Shown here: positions 1 through 9,200 of the stretch, in pieces
Layout: every line of letters starts with the position of its first letter
How positions within the stretch are numbered: position 1 is the first letter of the stretch
Assembly: GCA_949746285.1 (NCBI GenBank)
Contig: CATJZH010000072.1
Location: 1-13,484 of the forward strand
Length of the DNA: 13,484 nucleotides
Direction: 5' to 3'
Source of the DNA: an uncultured Clostridia bacterium
GTDB lineage: Bacteria > Bacillota > Clostridia > TANB77 > CAG-508
The notes under the pieces: generated by a model
What the model was told of the DNA's origin: nothing
Databases searched by the model: none
What the model saw: only the letters and a program-made list of their open reading frames with translations
Made by a program: the position numbers and the translations under genes

Positions 1-1851
1 TATAAAGAAGCATCATGTACAAATAAAGCTACAGAAGTAAATGGAACATATACACCAACAGCGAATATAACATTATATGCAAAATGGACCCCAATAGTAT
101 ATACAGTAAAATATAATGGAAATGGAGCAACAGGAGGAAGCACAGCAAGTAGTACACATACATATGATGTAAATAAAGCATTAACAGCAAATGGATTTGA
201 AAGAAAATATACAGTAACATATAATCACAATTATAGTGGAAGTAGTAATACAAGTAGAGTATCAACATACACATTTAAAAACTGGAATATAGCAGCAAAT
301 GGAACAGGAACAGCATATAATAATAGTCAAACAGTAAAAAATTTAACAACAACAAATGGAGGAACTGTAAACTTATATGCACAGTGGAATTCAGCAAGTA
401 TAACATATGTACCAGCAAGAACAGGGTATATATTTGAAGGCTGGTATAAAGAAGCAAATTGTACAAATAAGGCATCAGAAGCAAATGGAACGTATACACC
501 AGGAGCGAATATAACATTATATGCAAAATGGAGAGCAATAACATATACAATAAAATATAATGGAAATGGAGCAACAGGAGGAAACACAGAAAGTGTAGTA
601 CATACATATGATACAGTAAAAGCATTAAGAGAAAATGGATATACAAGAAATTATACAGTAATATACAATCACAATTATAAAGAAAGCACAAATGTAAGTA
701 AAACAGGAACATATACATTTAAAAATTGGAATGAGAAGTCAAATGGAACAGGAATAGTGTATGGAAATAAAGAATCAGTATTAAATTTAACAGCAACAAA
801 TGGAGCAACAATAAATATGTATGCCCAGTGGGAAAGCCATAGTATAACATATGTACCAACTAGAGAAGGATACATATTTGGAGGCTGGTACTTAGAGGCA
901 AGTTGTGAAAACAAAGTATCAGATGGAGCATATACACCAGAAGGGAATATAACAGTATATGCAAAATGGATACCAATAACATATACAGTAAAATATGAAG
1001 GAAATGGAGCAACAGGCGGAATAACAGAAAACAGTGTACATACATATGATGTAGCGAAAGCATTAACAGCAAATGGCTTTGAAAGAAAATATGAAGTAAC
1101 ATATAATCATAATTATAGTGGAAGTACAAATACAAATAAAACAGGAATATATACATTTAAAAATTGGGGAAGAAAAGAAAAAGAAGAAGAGAAATATGGA
1201 AATAGAGAAACAGTAATAAATTTAAGCAACACAAATAAAGGAACCGTAAATTTATATGCAGAGTGGAATACAGGAAGCATAACGTATGTACCAGAAAGAG
1301 AAGGATATATATTTGAAGGCTGGTATTTAGAAGCAGAATGCAAAAATAAAGTATCAGATGGAACGTATACACCAGAAGGGAATATAACATTATATGCAAA
1401 ATGGAGAGCAATAACATATACAGTAAAATATGAAGGAAATGGAGCAACAGGCGGAACAACAGAAAGCAGTATACATACATATGATATAGGAAAGAGATTA
1501 AGAGAAAGCGGATATGAAAGAAAGTATGAAGTAACATATAATCATAATTATAAAGGAAGCACAGAAATAAGAAAAACAGCAATATATGAAATAGAAAGTT
1601 GGAATACAAAAAGAGATGGAACAGGAAGCAGATATATAGAAAATCAGCCAGTAAATAATTTAACAGTAAGAAATGGAGAAACAATAAACTTATATGCCCA
1701 GTGGAAAAGTAAGAGTGTAAGATATACACCAGTAAGAACAGGATATGTATTTGAAGGATGGTATAAAGAAGCAGAATGTATAAATAAAGTAACAGATGCA
1801 ACAAATACAGAATATATACCAGAAGAAGATATAACATTATATGCAAAATGG
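1..1851 (+). repeat. InlB-type (Listeria-Bacteroides) repeat array of gene 1
   Basis: One incomplete short unit (1-87) is followed by four tandem pairs starting at about 94, 538, 976 and 1411, a period of 435-444 bp. Each pair has a long unit of about 98 residues (opening YTVKY.GNGATGG, with a central VTYNHNY motif and ending LYAQW or LYAEW) and a short unit of about 48 residues (opening SITYVP.R.GY, then GWY, ending YAKW). These match the InlB B-repeat/Flg_new family by motif. Such repeats usually form beta-rich spacer or adhesive segments of surface proteins. Codons are strongly A-ending and neighbouring pairs are very similar at the DNA level, which points to recent tandem duplication or homogenisation. 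Confidence 0.88.
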
Positions 1852-4800
1852 GAAGTATATTCATATAGATATACAGTAAATTATTTAGAAAAAGATGAAA
1901 CCCCAGAAGATAATACAGACAATAAAGTATTGTGTGATGCGAAAATAGGAGGAAGCAATGCATATGGAGAAAAAGTATCATCAAGAAATGAAATAATAGA
2001 AATAGAAGGATATTATTATGACAGAAGTGAAGATATAGAAATAACAGAAATAGAAGAGAACAATGTAATAAATATATATTATGTAAAAAGAGAAGACTTA
2101 AATTATAAGGTAAATTATTTAGATAAAGATAATAATAATGTTTTACATAGTCAAAAAATAGTAGAAAATGAAACCTTTGGAAACATAATAAATTCAATAG
2201 ACGAAGTAATAGAAATAGAGGGTTATAAATTCGAAAGTTCCGATAATGAAATTATCCAAATAACAATAGAAGAAAATATAATAAACTTATATTATATAAA
2301 ACGAGAAGATTTAAAATATAAAGTAAATTATTTAGAAAAAGATACAAATAGAGTATTGTACGAACAAAAGCAAGTAGAAAATCAAAAATTTGGAGATATA
2401 GTTAATTCAGTAAATGAAGTAAAAGAAATAGAAGGGTTCAAATATGAAAGTACAGAAAAAGAAGCAATACAAATAGGCACAGAAGAGAATGTAATAAATA
2501 TTTACTATATAAAAAGAGAAGATTTTGGCTATAAAGTAAACTATTTAGAAAAAGATGAAATAGTAGAAAATGAAGATAACATAGTATTACATGAAGCAAA
2601 ATTAGTAGAAGGCAAAAGATATGAAGATATAATACACAGTGTAGACGAAGTAATAGAAATAGAAGGATATGACTTTGATAGTGTAGAAAATGAAACTATT
2701 CAGATAGGTACAGGAACAAACGAAATAAATATTTACTATACCAAAAGGGAAGATTTAAGTTATAAAGTAAACTATTTAGAGAAAGATAGTAACACAGTAT
2801 TGCATGAGGCAAAATTAGTAGAAAACCAAAGATATGAAGATATAGTAAACAGTGTAGACGAAGTAATAGAAATAGAAGGATATAATTATGACAGTGTAGA
2901 AAAAGAAGCAATAGAAATTGGAACAGAAGAAAACGAAATAAATATATACTATACCAAAAGAGAAGACTTAAGTTATGTAGTAAACTATTTAGAAAAAGAT
3001 GAAACATTAGAGGAAAGTAAGATATTACATGAACAAAAAGTAGTAGAAAATCGAAGATATGAAGAAATTATAAATTCAATAGATGAAGTAATAGAAATAG
3101 AAGGATATAATTTTGATAGTGTAGAAAAAGAAACTATCAAAATAGGCACAGGAGAAAATGTAATAAATATATACTATACAAAACGAACCAATTTAAGTTA
3201 TGTAGTAAATTATTTAGAAAAAGATGAAACATCAGAAGATAATACAGATAATAGAATATTACAAGAAGCAAAAGTAGTAGAAAACCAGAAATTAGAAGAA
3301 GAAATAAAAAGTATAGATGAAGTAATAGAAATAGTAGGATATGAATATGATAGTGTAGAAAAAGAAGCAATCAAAATAGGAACAGGAAAGAATGAAATAA
3401 ATATCTATTATACAAAAAGAACAGATTTAAGTTATAAAGTAGAGTATTACTATGATGGAGAGCTAGACGAAAGTAGAACAGATATAATTGAGAACCAAAC
3501 ATATGAAACAGTAATAGAAGAAGTAACAGATAAAGTAATAGTAGGGTATAAACTAGAAAAAACAGAGAACTTACCATTAACAGTACAAGAGTATGAGGGC
3601 TTAAATATAATAAAAGTATATTACATAAAAGATGAGTTTAATTATACAGTAAATTACTATTATGATGGAGAAAAAGAAGAAGAAGCAACAAGTAGAAAAA
3701 CAGCAAGATATGGAGAAGAGATAAAAGAATATGAAGACAAAGTAAAAGCAGGATATAAACTAGAAAGAGTAGAAAATATACCATTAAATGTAAGTGAGAA
3801 AGAAGAAAACAATGAAATAAATGTATATTATGAAAGAAAAGAAGCGAAAGTAATAGTAAAATATGTAGACAAGTATAGAGGGGAAGAGATTCTAGATGCA
3901 ACAACAAAAATAGGAAAAGTTTTTGAAGAGTATGATGTAAGTAATGAAGTAAAAGAAATAGAAGGATATACTCTAGTAGAAAGCCCAGAAGATATGACAG
4001 GAACTTTTGAAGAAGAGCCTGGGGAAAAAGTATATTATTATGCTAAAAACAGCAAAGTAATAGTAAAATACATAGAAAAAGATGAAGAAGGGACAAGCTT
4101 AGCAGAAGAGATAATAATAGAAGGCTATGAAGGAAAAGAATATAGGCTAGATCAAAAAGAAATAGATGGATATACATTTGTAGAAAGCACAAATAATACA
4201 GAAGGGACAATGACAAGAGAAGAATTAGAGGTAGTGTATTATTACTTACAAAACACAAAAGTAACAGTAAATTATATAGATAAAAATACAGAAGAAAAAC
4301 TAGAAGTTATTACAAAAGAAGGAGTAGTAGGAGAAACATATATAGCAGTAGCAAAAGATTTTGAAGACTATGTATTAGAAGAAAGACCAGAAAAAGAAAT
4401 AGTAGAAATGACAAAAGAAGAAATAGTGCTAAAATATTACTATGTACATATATCAAGTGGAGTAATAGAAAAGCATATAGATATAAACACAAATGAAGTT
4501 TTAGAAATCCAGGTGTATGAGGGTAATGAAGGAGAAGAATACATAACAAAATCAAAAGAATATGGAGGATATGACTTAGTAGAAGAAAAATTACCAGAAA
4601 ATGCAGAAGGAAAAATGGGAGTAGAAGTAATAGAAGTAAAATACTATTATGAAAGAAAAACACAGGTAAAAGTAGAGTATATAGATAAAGTAACAGGAGA
4701 GATGTTAGAAGAAGAATATATATATGGACATGAAAATGAAGAATATAGAACAGAAGAAAAAGAAATAGAAAACTATAAGTTAGTAGAAACAAGTAATAAC

Positions 4801-6084
4801 ATAGAAGGCATAATGAAAGTAAGCAAAAAAGAAGATGGAACAATAAATATAGAAACAATAGTAAAATATTATTATGTGCATATATCAGGAGGGGTAATAG
4901 AAAGACACTTAAATGCAATAAATGGAGAGTTGCTAGAAGAAATAACATATCATGAAGGAAAAGAAGGAGACGAATATAAAATAGAAGCAAAACCATTTGA
5001 AGGATATGATCTAGTAGAAGAAAAATTACCAGAAAATGCAAAAGGTAAGATGAGAAAAGAAGAAATAGTAGTAAGTTACTATTATGTAAGAAAAGCAGAA
5101 GTAGAAGTAGAATATGTAGACAAGTATACAGGAGAAAGACTAAAAGAGAAGGTAAAAATACAAGACGAAAAAGAAGTATATACAGAAAAAGATAGTACAG
5201 AGATAATAAAAGGGCACGAAGGAGATAGATATGAAACAAAAGAAAAAGAATTCGAAAAATATAAGCTAGTAGAAACAAGTAATAATACAGAAGGAATCAT
5301 GAAAGTAAAAGAAGAAGATGATGGAAGAGAAAATATAAGAACAAAAGTAACATACTATTATGCAAAAGAAGCAGTAGTAAAAGAAGAACATATAGATATA
5401 GTGACAGGAAAGAAAATAGGAGAAGAAATATATATAGGGTATGAAGGAGAAAAATATAAAACGGAAGCAAAAGAGTTTAAAGGTTATATATTAGTAGCAG
5501 AACATTATCCAGAAAATGCAGAAGGAATAATGACGAAAGAAGAATTACACATAAAATATTATTATGCAAGAGTAGCGAAGGTAGAGGTAGAGTATATAGA
5601 TCAAGAAACAGGGGCAAGAATAATAGAAAAAGTAGTAATAGAAGGACATGAAGGAAAGAAATATAAAACAGAAGTAAAAGTGTTTGAAGGATATAAGCTA
5701 TTTAACAGACCAGAAAATGCAGAAGGGAAGATGAAGATAACAGAAGATGAAGATGGAGAATTAGAAAACATAACAAAAGTAAGATATTATTATAAAAAAG
5801 TAGAAGAAGTAAAAAAAGAAAGTTCAAATATATCAGAGACAATAACAAATGTATACAATAATGAAATAAATGCATCAGTAAATGTAAAAGAAAACGAAGA
5901 AAATTTTAATAGTGAAAATTATGTTAAAGAGGAAAATTCTAATTTTGAAGGTAAAGGACAATTAGAAAAAACTCCAAACACTGGGGATAGAATGTTATTA
6001 GCGATAATGATGATAATATTAATGGTTATAATAAATGCTGTTGGAATATTAATTGGTAACAAAAATGATAAAAAAGCTAAATAA
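1..6084 (+). CDS. Giant wall-anchored repeat protein, InlB-type + MucBP-type repeats (5'-truncated)
   Basis: The frame is open from base 1 to the TAA at 6082-6084, giving 2027 residues without the true N-terminus. Order: the end of a short InlB-type repeat (residues 1-29), four long+short InlB-type pairs (32-617, each short unit with GY.F.GWY and ending LYAKW), seven YLEKD modules (624-1144), two YYYDGE modules (1145-1283), nine MucBP modules (1284 to about 1935, each ending in a YYY strand), an acidic/Asn-rich linker, TPNTGD (1991-1996), a membrane helix (1998-2019) and tail NKNDKKAK. It is therefore very probably exported and sortase-linked to peptidoglycan as a fibrous surface protein. A role in adhesion is inferred only from the domain families. 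Each short InlB unit carries one Cys (residues 6, 154, 302, 447, 593); one more Cys lies at 645. Ile, Val, Thr, Ala, Gly and Arg codons are almost all A-ending. A GTG at 757 is not the start, because the repeat runs straight through it. Confidence 0.93.
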   Translation, partial: YKEASCTNKATEVNGTYTPTANITLYAKWTPIVYTVKYNGNGATGGSTASSTHTYDVNKALTANGFERKYTVTYNHNYSGSSNTSRVSTYTFKNWNIAANGTGTAYNNSQTVKNLTTTNGGTVNLYAQWNSASITYVPARTGYIFEGWYKEANCTNKASEANGTYTPGANITLYAKWRAITYTIKYNGNGATGGNTESVVHTYDTVKALRENGYTRNYTVIYNHNYKESTNVSKTGTYTFKNWNEKSNGTGIVYGNKESVLNLTATNGATINMYAQWESHSITYVPTREGYIFGGWYLEASCENKVSDGAYTPEGNITVYAKWIPITYTVKYEGNGATGGITENSVHTYDVAKALTANGFERKYEVTYNHNYSGSTNTNKTGIYTFKNWGRKEKEEEKYGNRETVINLSNTNKGTVNLYAEWNTGSITYVPEREGYIFEGWYLEAECKNKVSDGTYTPEGNITLYAKWRAITYTVKYEGNGATGGTTESSIHTYDIGKRLRESGYERKYEVTYNHNYKGSTEIRKTAIYEIESWNTKRDGTGSRYIENQPVNNLTVRNGETINLYAQWKSKSVRYTPVRTGYVFEGWYKEAECINKVTDATNTEYIPEEDITLYAKWEVYSYRYTVNYLEKDETPEDNTDNKVLCDAKIGGSNAYGEKVSSRNEIIEIEGYYYDRSEDIEITEIEENNVINIYYVKREDLNYKVNYLDKDNNNVLHSQKIVENETFGNIINSIDEVIEIEGYKFESSDNEIIQITIEENIINLYYIKREDLKYKVNYLEKDTNRVLYEQKQVENQKFGDIVNSVNEVKEIEGFKYESTEKEAIQIGTEENVINIYYIKREDFGYKVNYLEKDEIVENEDNIVLHEAKLVEGKRYEDIIHSVDEVIEIEGYDFDSVENETIQIGTGTNEINIYYTKREDLSYKVNYLEKDSNTVLHEAKLVENQRYEDIVNSVDEVIEIEGYNYDSVEKEAIEIGTEENEINIYYTKREDLSYVVNYLEKDETLEESKILHEQKVVENRRYEEIINSIDEVIEIEGYNFDSVEKETIKIGTGENVINIYYTKRTNLSYVVNYLEKDETSEDNTDNRILQEAKVVENQKLEEEIKSIDEVIEIVGYEYDSVEKEAIKIGTGKNEINIYYTKRTDLSYKVEYYYDGELDESRTDIIENQTYETVIEEVTDKVIVGYKLEKTENLPLTVQEYEGLNIIKVYYIKDEFNYTVNYYYDGEKEEEATSRKTARYGEEIKEYEDKVKAGYKLERVENIPLNVSEKEENNEINVYYERKEAKVIVKYVDKYRGEEILDATTKIGKVFEEYDVSNEVKEIEGYTLVESPEDMTGTFEEEPGEKVYYYAKNSKVIVKYIEKDEEGTSLAEEIIIEGYEGKEYRLDQKEIDGYTFVESTNNTEGTMTREELEVVYYYLQNTKVTVNYIDKNTEEKLEVITKEGVVGETYIAVAKDFEDYVLEERPEKEIVEMTKEEIVLKYYYVHISSGVIEKHIDINTNEVLEIQVYEGNEGEEYITKSKEYGGYDLVEEKLPENAEGKMGVEVIEVKYYYERKTQVKVEYIDKVTGEMLEEEYIYGHENEEYRTEEKEIENYKLVETSNNIEGIMKVSKKEDGTINIETIVKYYYVHISGGVIERHLNAINGELLEEITYHEGKEGDEYKIEAKPFEGYDLVEEKLPENAKGKMRKEEIVVSYYYVRKAEVEVEYVDKYTGERLKEKVKIQDEKEVYTEKDSTEIIKGHEGDRYETKEKEFEKYKLVETSNNTEGIMKVKEEDDGRENIRTKVTYYYAKEAVVKEEHIDIVTGKKIGEEIYIGYEGEKYKTEAKEFKGYILVAEHYPENAEGIMTKEELHIKYYYARVAKVEVEYIDQETGARIIEKVVIEGHEGKKYKTEVKVFEGYKLFNRPENAEGKMKITEDEDGELENITKVRYYYKKVEEVKKESSNISETITNVYNNEINASVNVKENEENFNSENYVKEENSNFEGKGQLEKTPNTGDRMLLAIMMIILMVIINAVGILIGNKNDKKAK
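1870..3849 (+). repeat. Seven YLEKD MucBP-like modules plus two YYYDGE modules (gene 1)
   Basis: Seven tandem modules of about 70-80 residues (1870-3432) follow the pattern Y.VNYLEKD, VLHE.K.VEN, EVIEIEGY, D or ES, then NIYYTKRxDLS. They resemble MucBP-type beta domains but are a distinct sub-family. Modules 2, 3 and 5 lack a short Asp/Asn/Glu-rich insert after YLEKD that is present in several others. Two more divergent modules (3433-3849) replace YLEKD with YYYDGE and contain KTENLPL or RVENIPL. They sit between the YLEKD array and the MucBP array proper. The order is the same in gene 2. Confidence 0.85.
3850..5808 (+). repeat. Nine MucBP modules of gene 1
   Basis: Nine tandem modules of about 67-92 residues each start V.V.Y.D..TGE or VIE.HID, have a central GY.LVE, and end with a KYYY-type strand. 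This is the MucBP (mucin-binding protein) domain pattern. From the fourth module on, YID-type and HID-type modules alternate, forming a two-module super-repeat. The YID-type modules carry an extra EDG-containing loop before the last strand. The ninth module (about 5581-5808) has no counterpart in gene 2. Confidence 0.85.
5971..6084 (+). other. Sortase-type cell wall sorting signal of gene 1
   Basis: The gene ends with TPNTGD, a hydrophobic stretch of about 22 residues (MLLAIMMI to GILIG) and the basic tail NKNDKKAK. This is the three-part architecture of sortase substrates, with Thr in place of the Leu of LPXTG. Sortase would be expected to cut between T and G and link the protein to peptidoglycan. 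T-ending codons reappear in this region, unlike the A-ending repeats before it. Confidence 0.88.
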
Positions 6085-6204
6085 GTAAATGCGTAGAAAA
6101 AGTGCTATAAAAGCCTTAAAATGTAAAATTATTTTTATATGCAAATACAAAATAAAATAGTATATTAAAATTAATAAAAAATTTAAAATTAGAGGTAATT
6201 CAAA
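6085..6204. other. Spacer between genes 1 and 2
   Basis: This is 120 bp of very AT-rich DNA. I see no GC stem followed by a T-run, so no convincing intrinsic terminator, and gene 2 may be read in part from gene 1 transcripts. A TATATT at 6161-6166 could be a -10 box, but no acceptable -35 lies 16-18 bp upstream, so I do not call a promoter here. Confidence 0.5.
6191..6196 (+). promoter_or_regulatory. Ribosome-binding site of gene 2
   Basis: AGAGGT lies about 8 bases before the ATG at 6205 and is a good Shine-Dalgarno match. Together with the signal peptide that starts directly at this ATG, it fixes the start of gene 2. Confidence 0.75.
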
Positions 6205-6291
6205 ATGAAAAAAAGAGCAATTTTAATGAGTTTAATATTTATATTAATTTCCATAATTTTAGGAATTTTCTTGATGAATGAAAGTGTGGCT
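6205..6291 (+). other. Signal peptide of gene 2
   Basis: A short basic n-region (MKKR), a hydrophobic core of about 18 residues and an SVA motif before VDYSS make a standard Sec signal peptide. Cleavage is predicted after Ala29. Confidence 0.85.
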
Positions 6292-9200
6292 GTTGATTAT
6301 AGTTCTAACTATAAATGGTGGTCTTCATTACCAACAGTAAAGTATACTAAAGGGAAATTACATATAACAAATAGGATGTCACTTCAAAAGAAGGTAGATA
6401 ATCCTCCTATAATGACAGTATCAAGTGCAAATAGTAAATTATATTTAGAAGATAATTTAATAGACGAGCATGTATGGTCATATAATGGATATGGCGGAGC
6501 AGATGGATATGGAGAAGTAGTTTTCAATAAAGATATAGTAGTAGACTACGAATATTCAGCACCACCAACAATTGAAGAACCATATGTTGTATTTAATACG
6601 GCTAGAAATTTATATCAATATAAGTTTACAGCTACTTGTGCTTCAAAAGAAGTTGCAACAAGAAGGGTTAATACTTCTAATCCTAATGATGTTTTTCTAG
6701 TTCAACCATGGACTATAGAAGAAAATAACACAATTTTTGATTACATTGTAGGAATAAGTAGCGAAATAAATGAAAATCCTAATAATTATAAAATTGAGAG
6801 AATAGATAATGAATTTGATATTTCTATAACAGATTCAGATAGAGGATATTTCTATCCAGCTGATGCACAAAAATATTATCATGTAACATTTCATACAGAT
6901 AATGGACAATCAACATCAGCAGTTTACCAGATACCTACTGCAAGTGTGTTAAGTTATGATACAATTGGAGGTTCAAATGTAGTAAGTAATCCAGCAGTTT
7001 TTACAGGAGGAAAAACTGAAATAACAAGTATTGTTCCAACAAAAGCTGGATACACATTTGGTGGTTGGTATAGTGGTGCAAATGGTAGTGGAACAAAATA
7101 TGATGCAAATCAAGAAATAATTTTAAATTCAAATACTACTTTATATGCAAAATGGATACCAAATACATATATAGTAACATATAATGGAAATAAAGCAACA
7201 GAAGGTAGAACATCAGACAGTGTACATACATATGATGTTGCAAAAAGTTTGACGCAAAATGGATTTGGCTTAGAATATATTGTAACTTATAACCATAATT
7301 ATAGTGGAAGTAAAAATACAAGTGAAATAGCAATATATAGTTTTAAAAATTGGAATACAAAAGCAGATGAAAGAGGTCAAGCATATGAAGACAATGCATT
7401 AGTAAGTAATTTAACAACAGAAAATGGTGGAATTGTAACATTATATGCTCAGTGGAATAGTTCAAGTGTAACATATAATCCAACAAGAACAGGATATACT
7501 TTTGCAGGATGGTATACAAATGCGGAATATACTGGAGAAAGAGTAGACAATAATGGAACATACACACCAACAGCAGATACAATTTTATATGCAAAATGGG
7601 ATATAAACAATTATGAATATACAGTAAATTATTTGGAAAAAGATGAAGATACAGACAATACAAATAATAGAGTTTTGCATACAGCTAAAGTAGATGGAAA
7701 TAATCCATATTTGACAGTAATACAAGCTAAAGATGAAATAATAGAAATAGATGGTTTTTATTTTGATAGTTCAGATAAAGAGTCCTTAACATTATCAGAA
7801 ATAAATGAAAATAACATAATAAATATATACTATACAAAAAGGCCAGATTTAACTTATAAAGTAAATTATTTAGAAAAAGATGAAACACCACAAGATAATA
7901 CAGACAATAGAATTTTAAAAGACCAGAAATTAGTAGAAAATCAAACATTTGAAGATATAATAACTTCAGAAACTGAAAGAATTGATATAGATGGATTTAA
8001 TTTTGATAGTGTAGAAAAAGAAACTATTCAAATAACAACTAGTGAGAATATAATAAATCTTTATTATACAAAAAGAACAGATTTAAGTTATAAAGTAAAT
8101 TATTTAGAAAAAGATGAAACACCAGAAGACAATTCAGATAACAGAATATTACATGAACAAAAATTAGTAGAAAATAAAACATTTGAAGAAATAATAAATT
8201 CTGAGATAGAAAAAATAGAAATAGACGGATTTAACTTCGATAGTGTAGAAAATGAAACAATAGAAATAACAACTGGTGAGAATATAATAAATATTTATTA
8301 CACAAAAAGAACAGATTTAACATATAAAGTAAATCATTTAGAAAAAGATGGAACACCAGAAGATAATACTGATAATAGAGTATTACATGAACAAGTATTA
8401 GTAGAAAATCAAAGATTTGAAGATATAATAAATTCAGAAGAACAGAAATTAGAAATAGATGGATTTGTATATGATAGTGTAGAAAACGAAACAATAGAAA
8501 TAACAACAGGAGAAAATATAATAAATGTTTATTATAGAAAAAGTGCAGATTTAACTTATACAGTAAATTATTTAGAAAAAGATGAAACACCAGAAGATAA
8601 TTCAGATAATAGAGTGCTACATGAGCCAAAAGTAGTAGGAAATCAAACTTTTGAAGATGTAATAGCTTCAGAAAGTGAAAAAATAGAAATAGATGGTTTT
8701 TGGTATGATAGTGTAGAAAATGAAAATATTCAAATAACAACAGGAGAAAATATAATAAATATTTACTACATTAAAAGAACAGATTTAACTTATAGAGTAA
8801 ACTATTTAGAGAAAGATGAAACACCAGAAGATAACACAGATAACAGAGTATTACATGAACAGAAATTAGTAGAAAGCCAAACTTTTGAAGATGTAATAAC
8901 TTCAGAAGAAGAAAAAATAGAAATAAATGGATTTATTTTTGATAGTGTAGAACATGAAACAATACAAATATCAGCAGGACAAAACATAATAAATATTTAT
9001 TATACAAAGAGAACAGATCTAACATATACAGTAAATTATTTAGAAAAAGAAAATGGTGAAGATGTATTATTACATGAACCAAAAGTAGTAGAAAATCAAA
9101 CTTTTGAAGATGTAATAACTTCAGAAAGCGAAGTAATAGATATTTTAGGATATGAGTATGAAAGAGTAGAACATGCAACTATTTCAATAACAACAGAAGA

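Noticed and set aside
1..1851. CRISPR-like or non-coding tandem repeats
   Set aside because: The period is about 440 bp, the units are in frame, and changes are mostly at codon positions that keep the protein pattern. These are protein domain repeats.
1157..2197. Minus-strand open frame of 346 codons
   Set aside because: It is a Leu/Tyr/Phe/His-rich mirror of the A-rich repeats. The lack of T on the plus strand removes stops on the minus strand. No start context or domain is seen.
4310..5278. Minus-strand open frame of 322 codons
   Set aside because: This is the same compositional shadow of the MucBP repeats, with low-complexity Leu-rich sequence that follows the plus-strand repeat period.
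757..6084. GTG at 757 as the start of gene 1
   Set aside because: The same frame is open to base 1 and encodes the same repeat family upstream; the GTG lies inside a long InlB-type unit, with no ribosome-binding site or signal peptide.
6085..6204. Intrinsic terminator between genes 1 and 2
   Set aside because: Only short AT palindromes such as AAAATTATTTT are present; there is no stable stem with a loop followed by a T-run.
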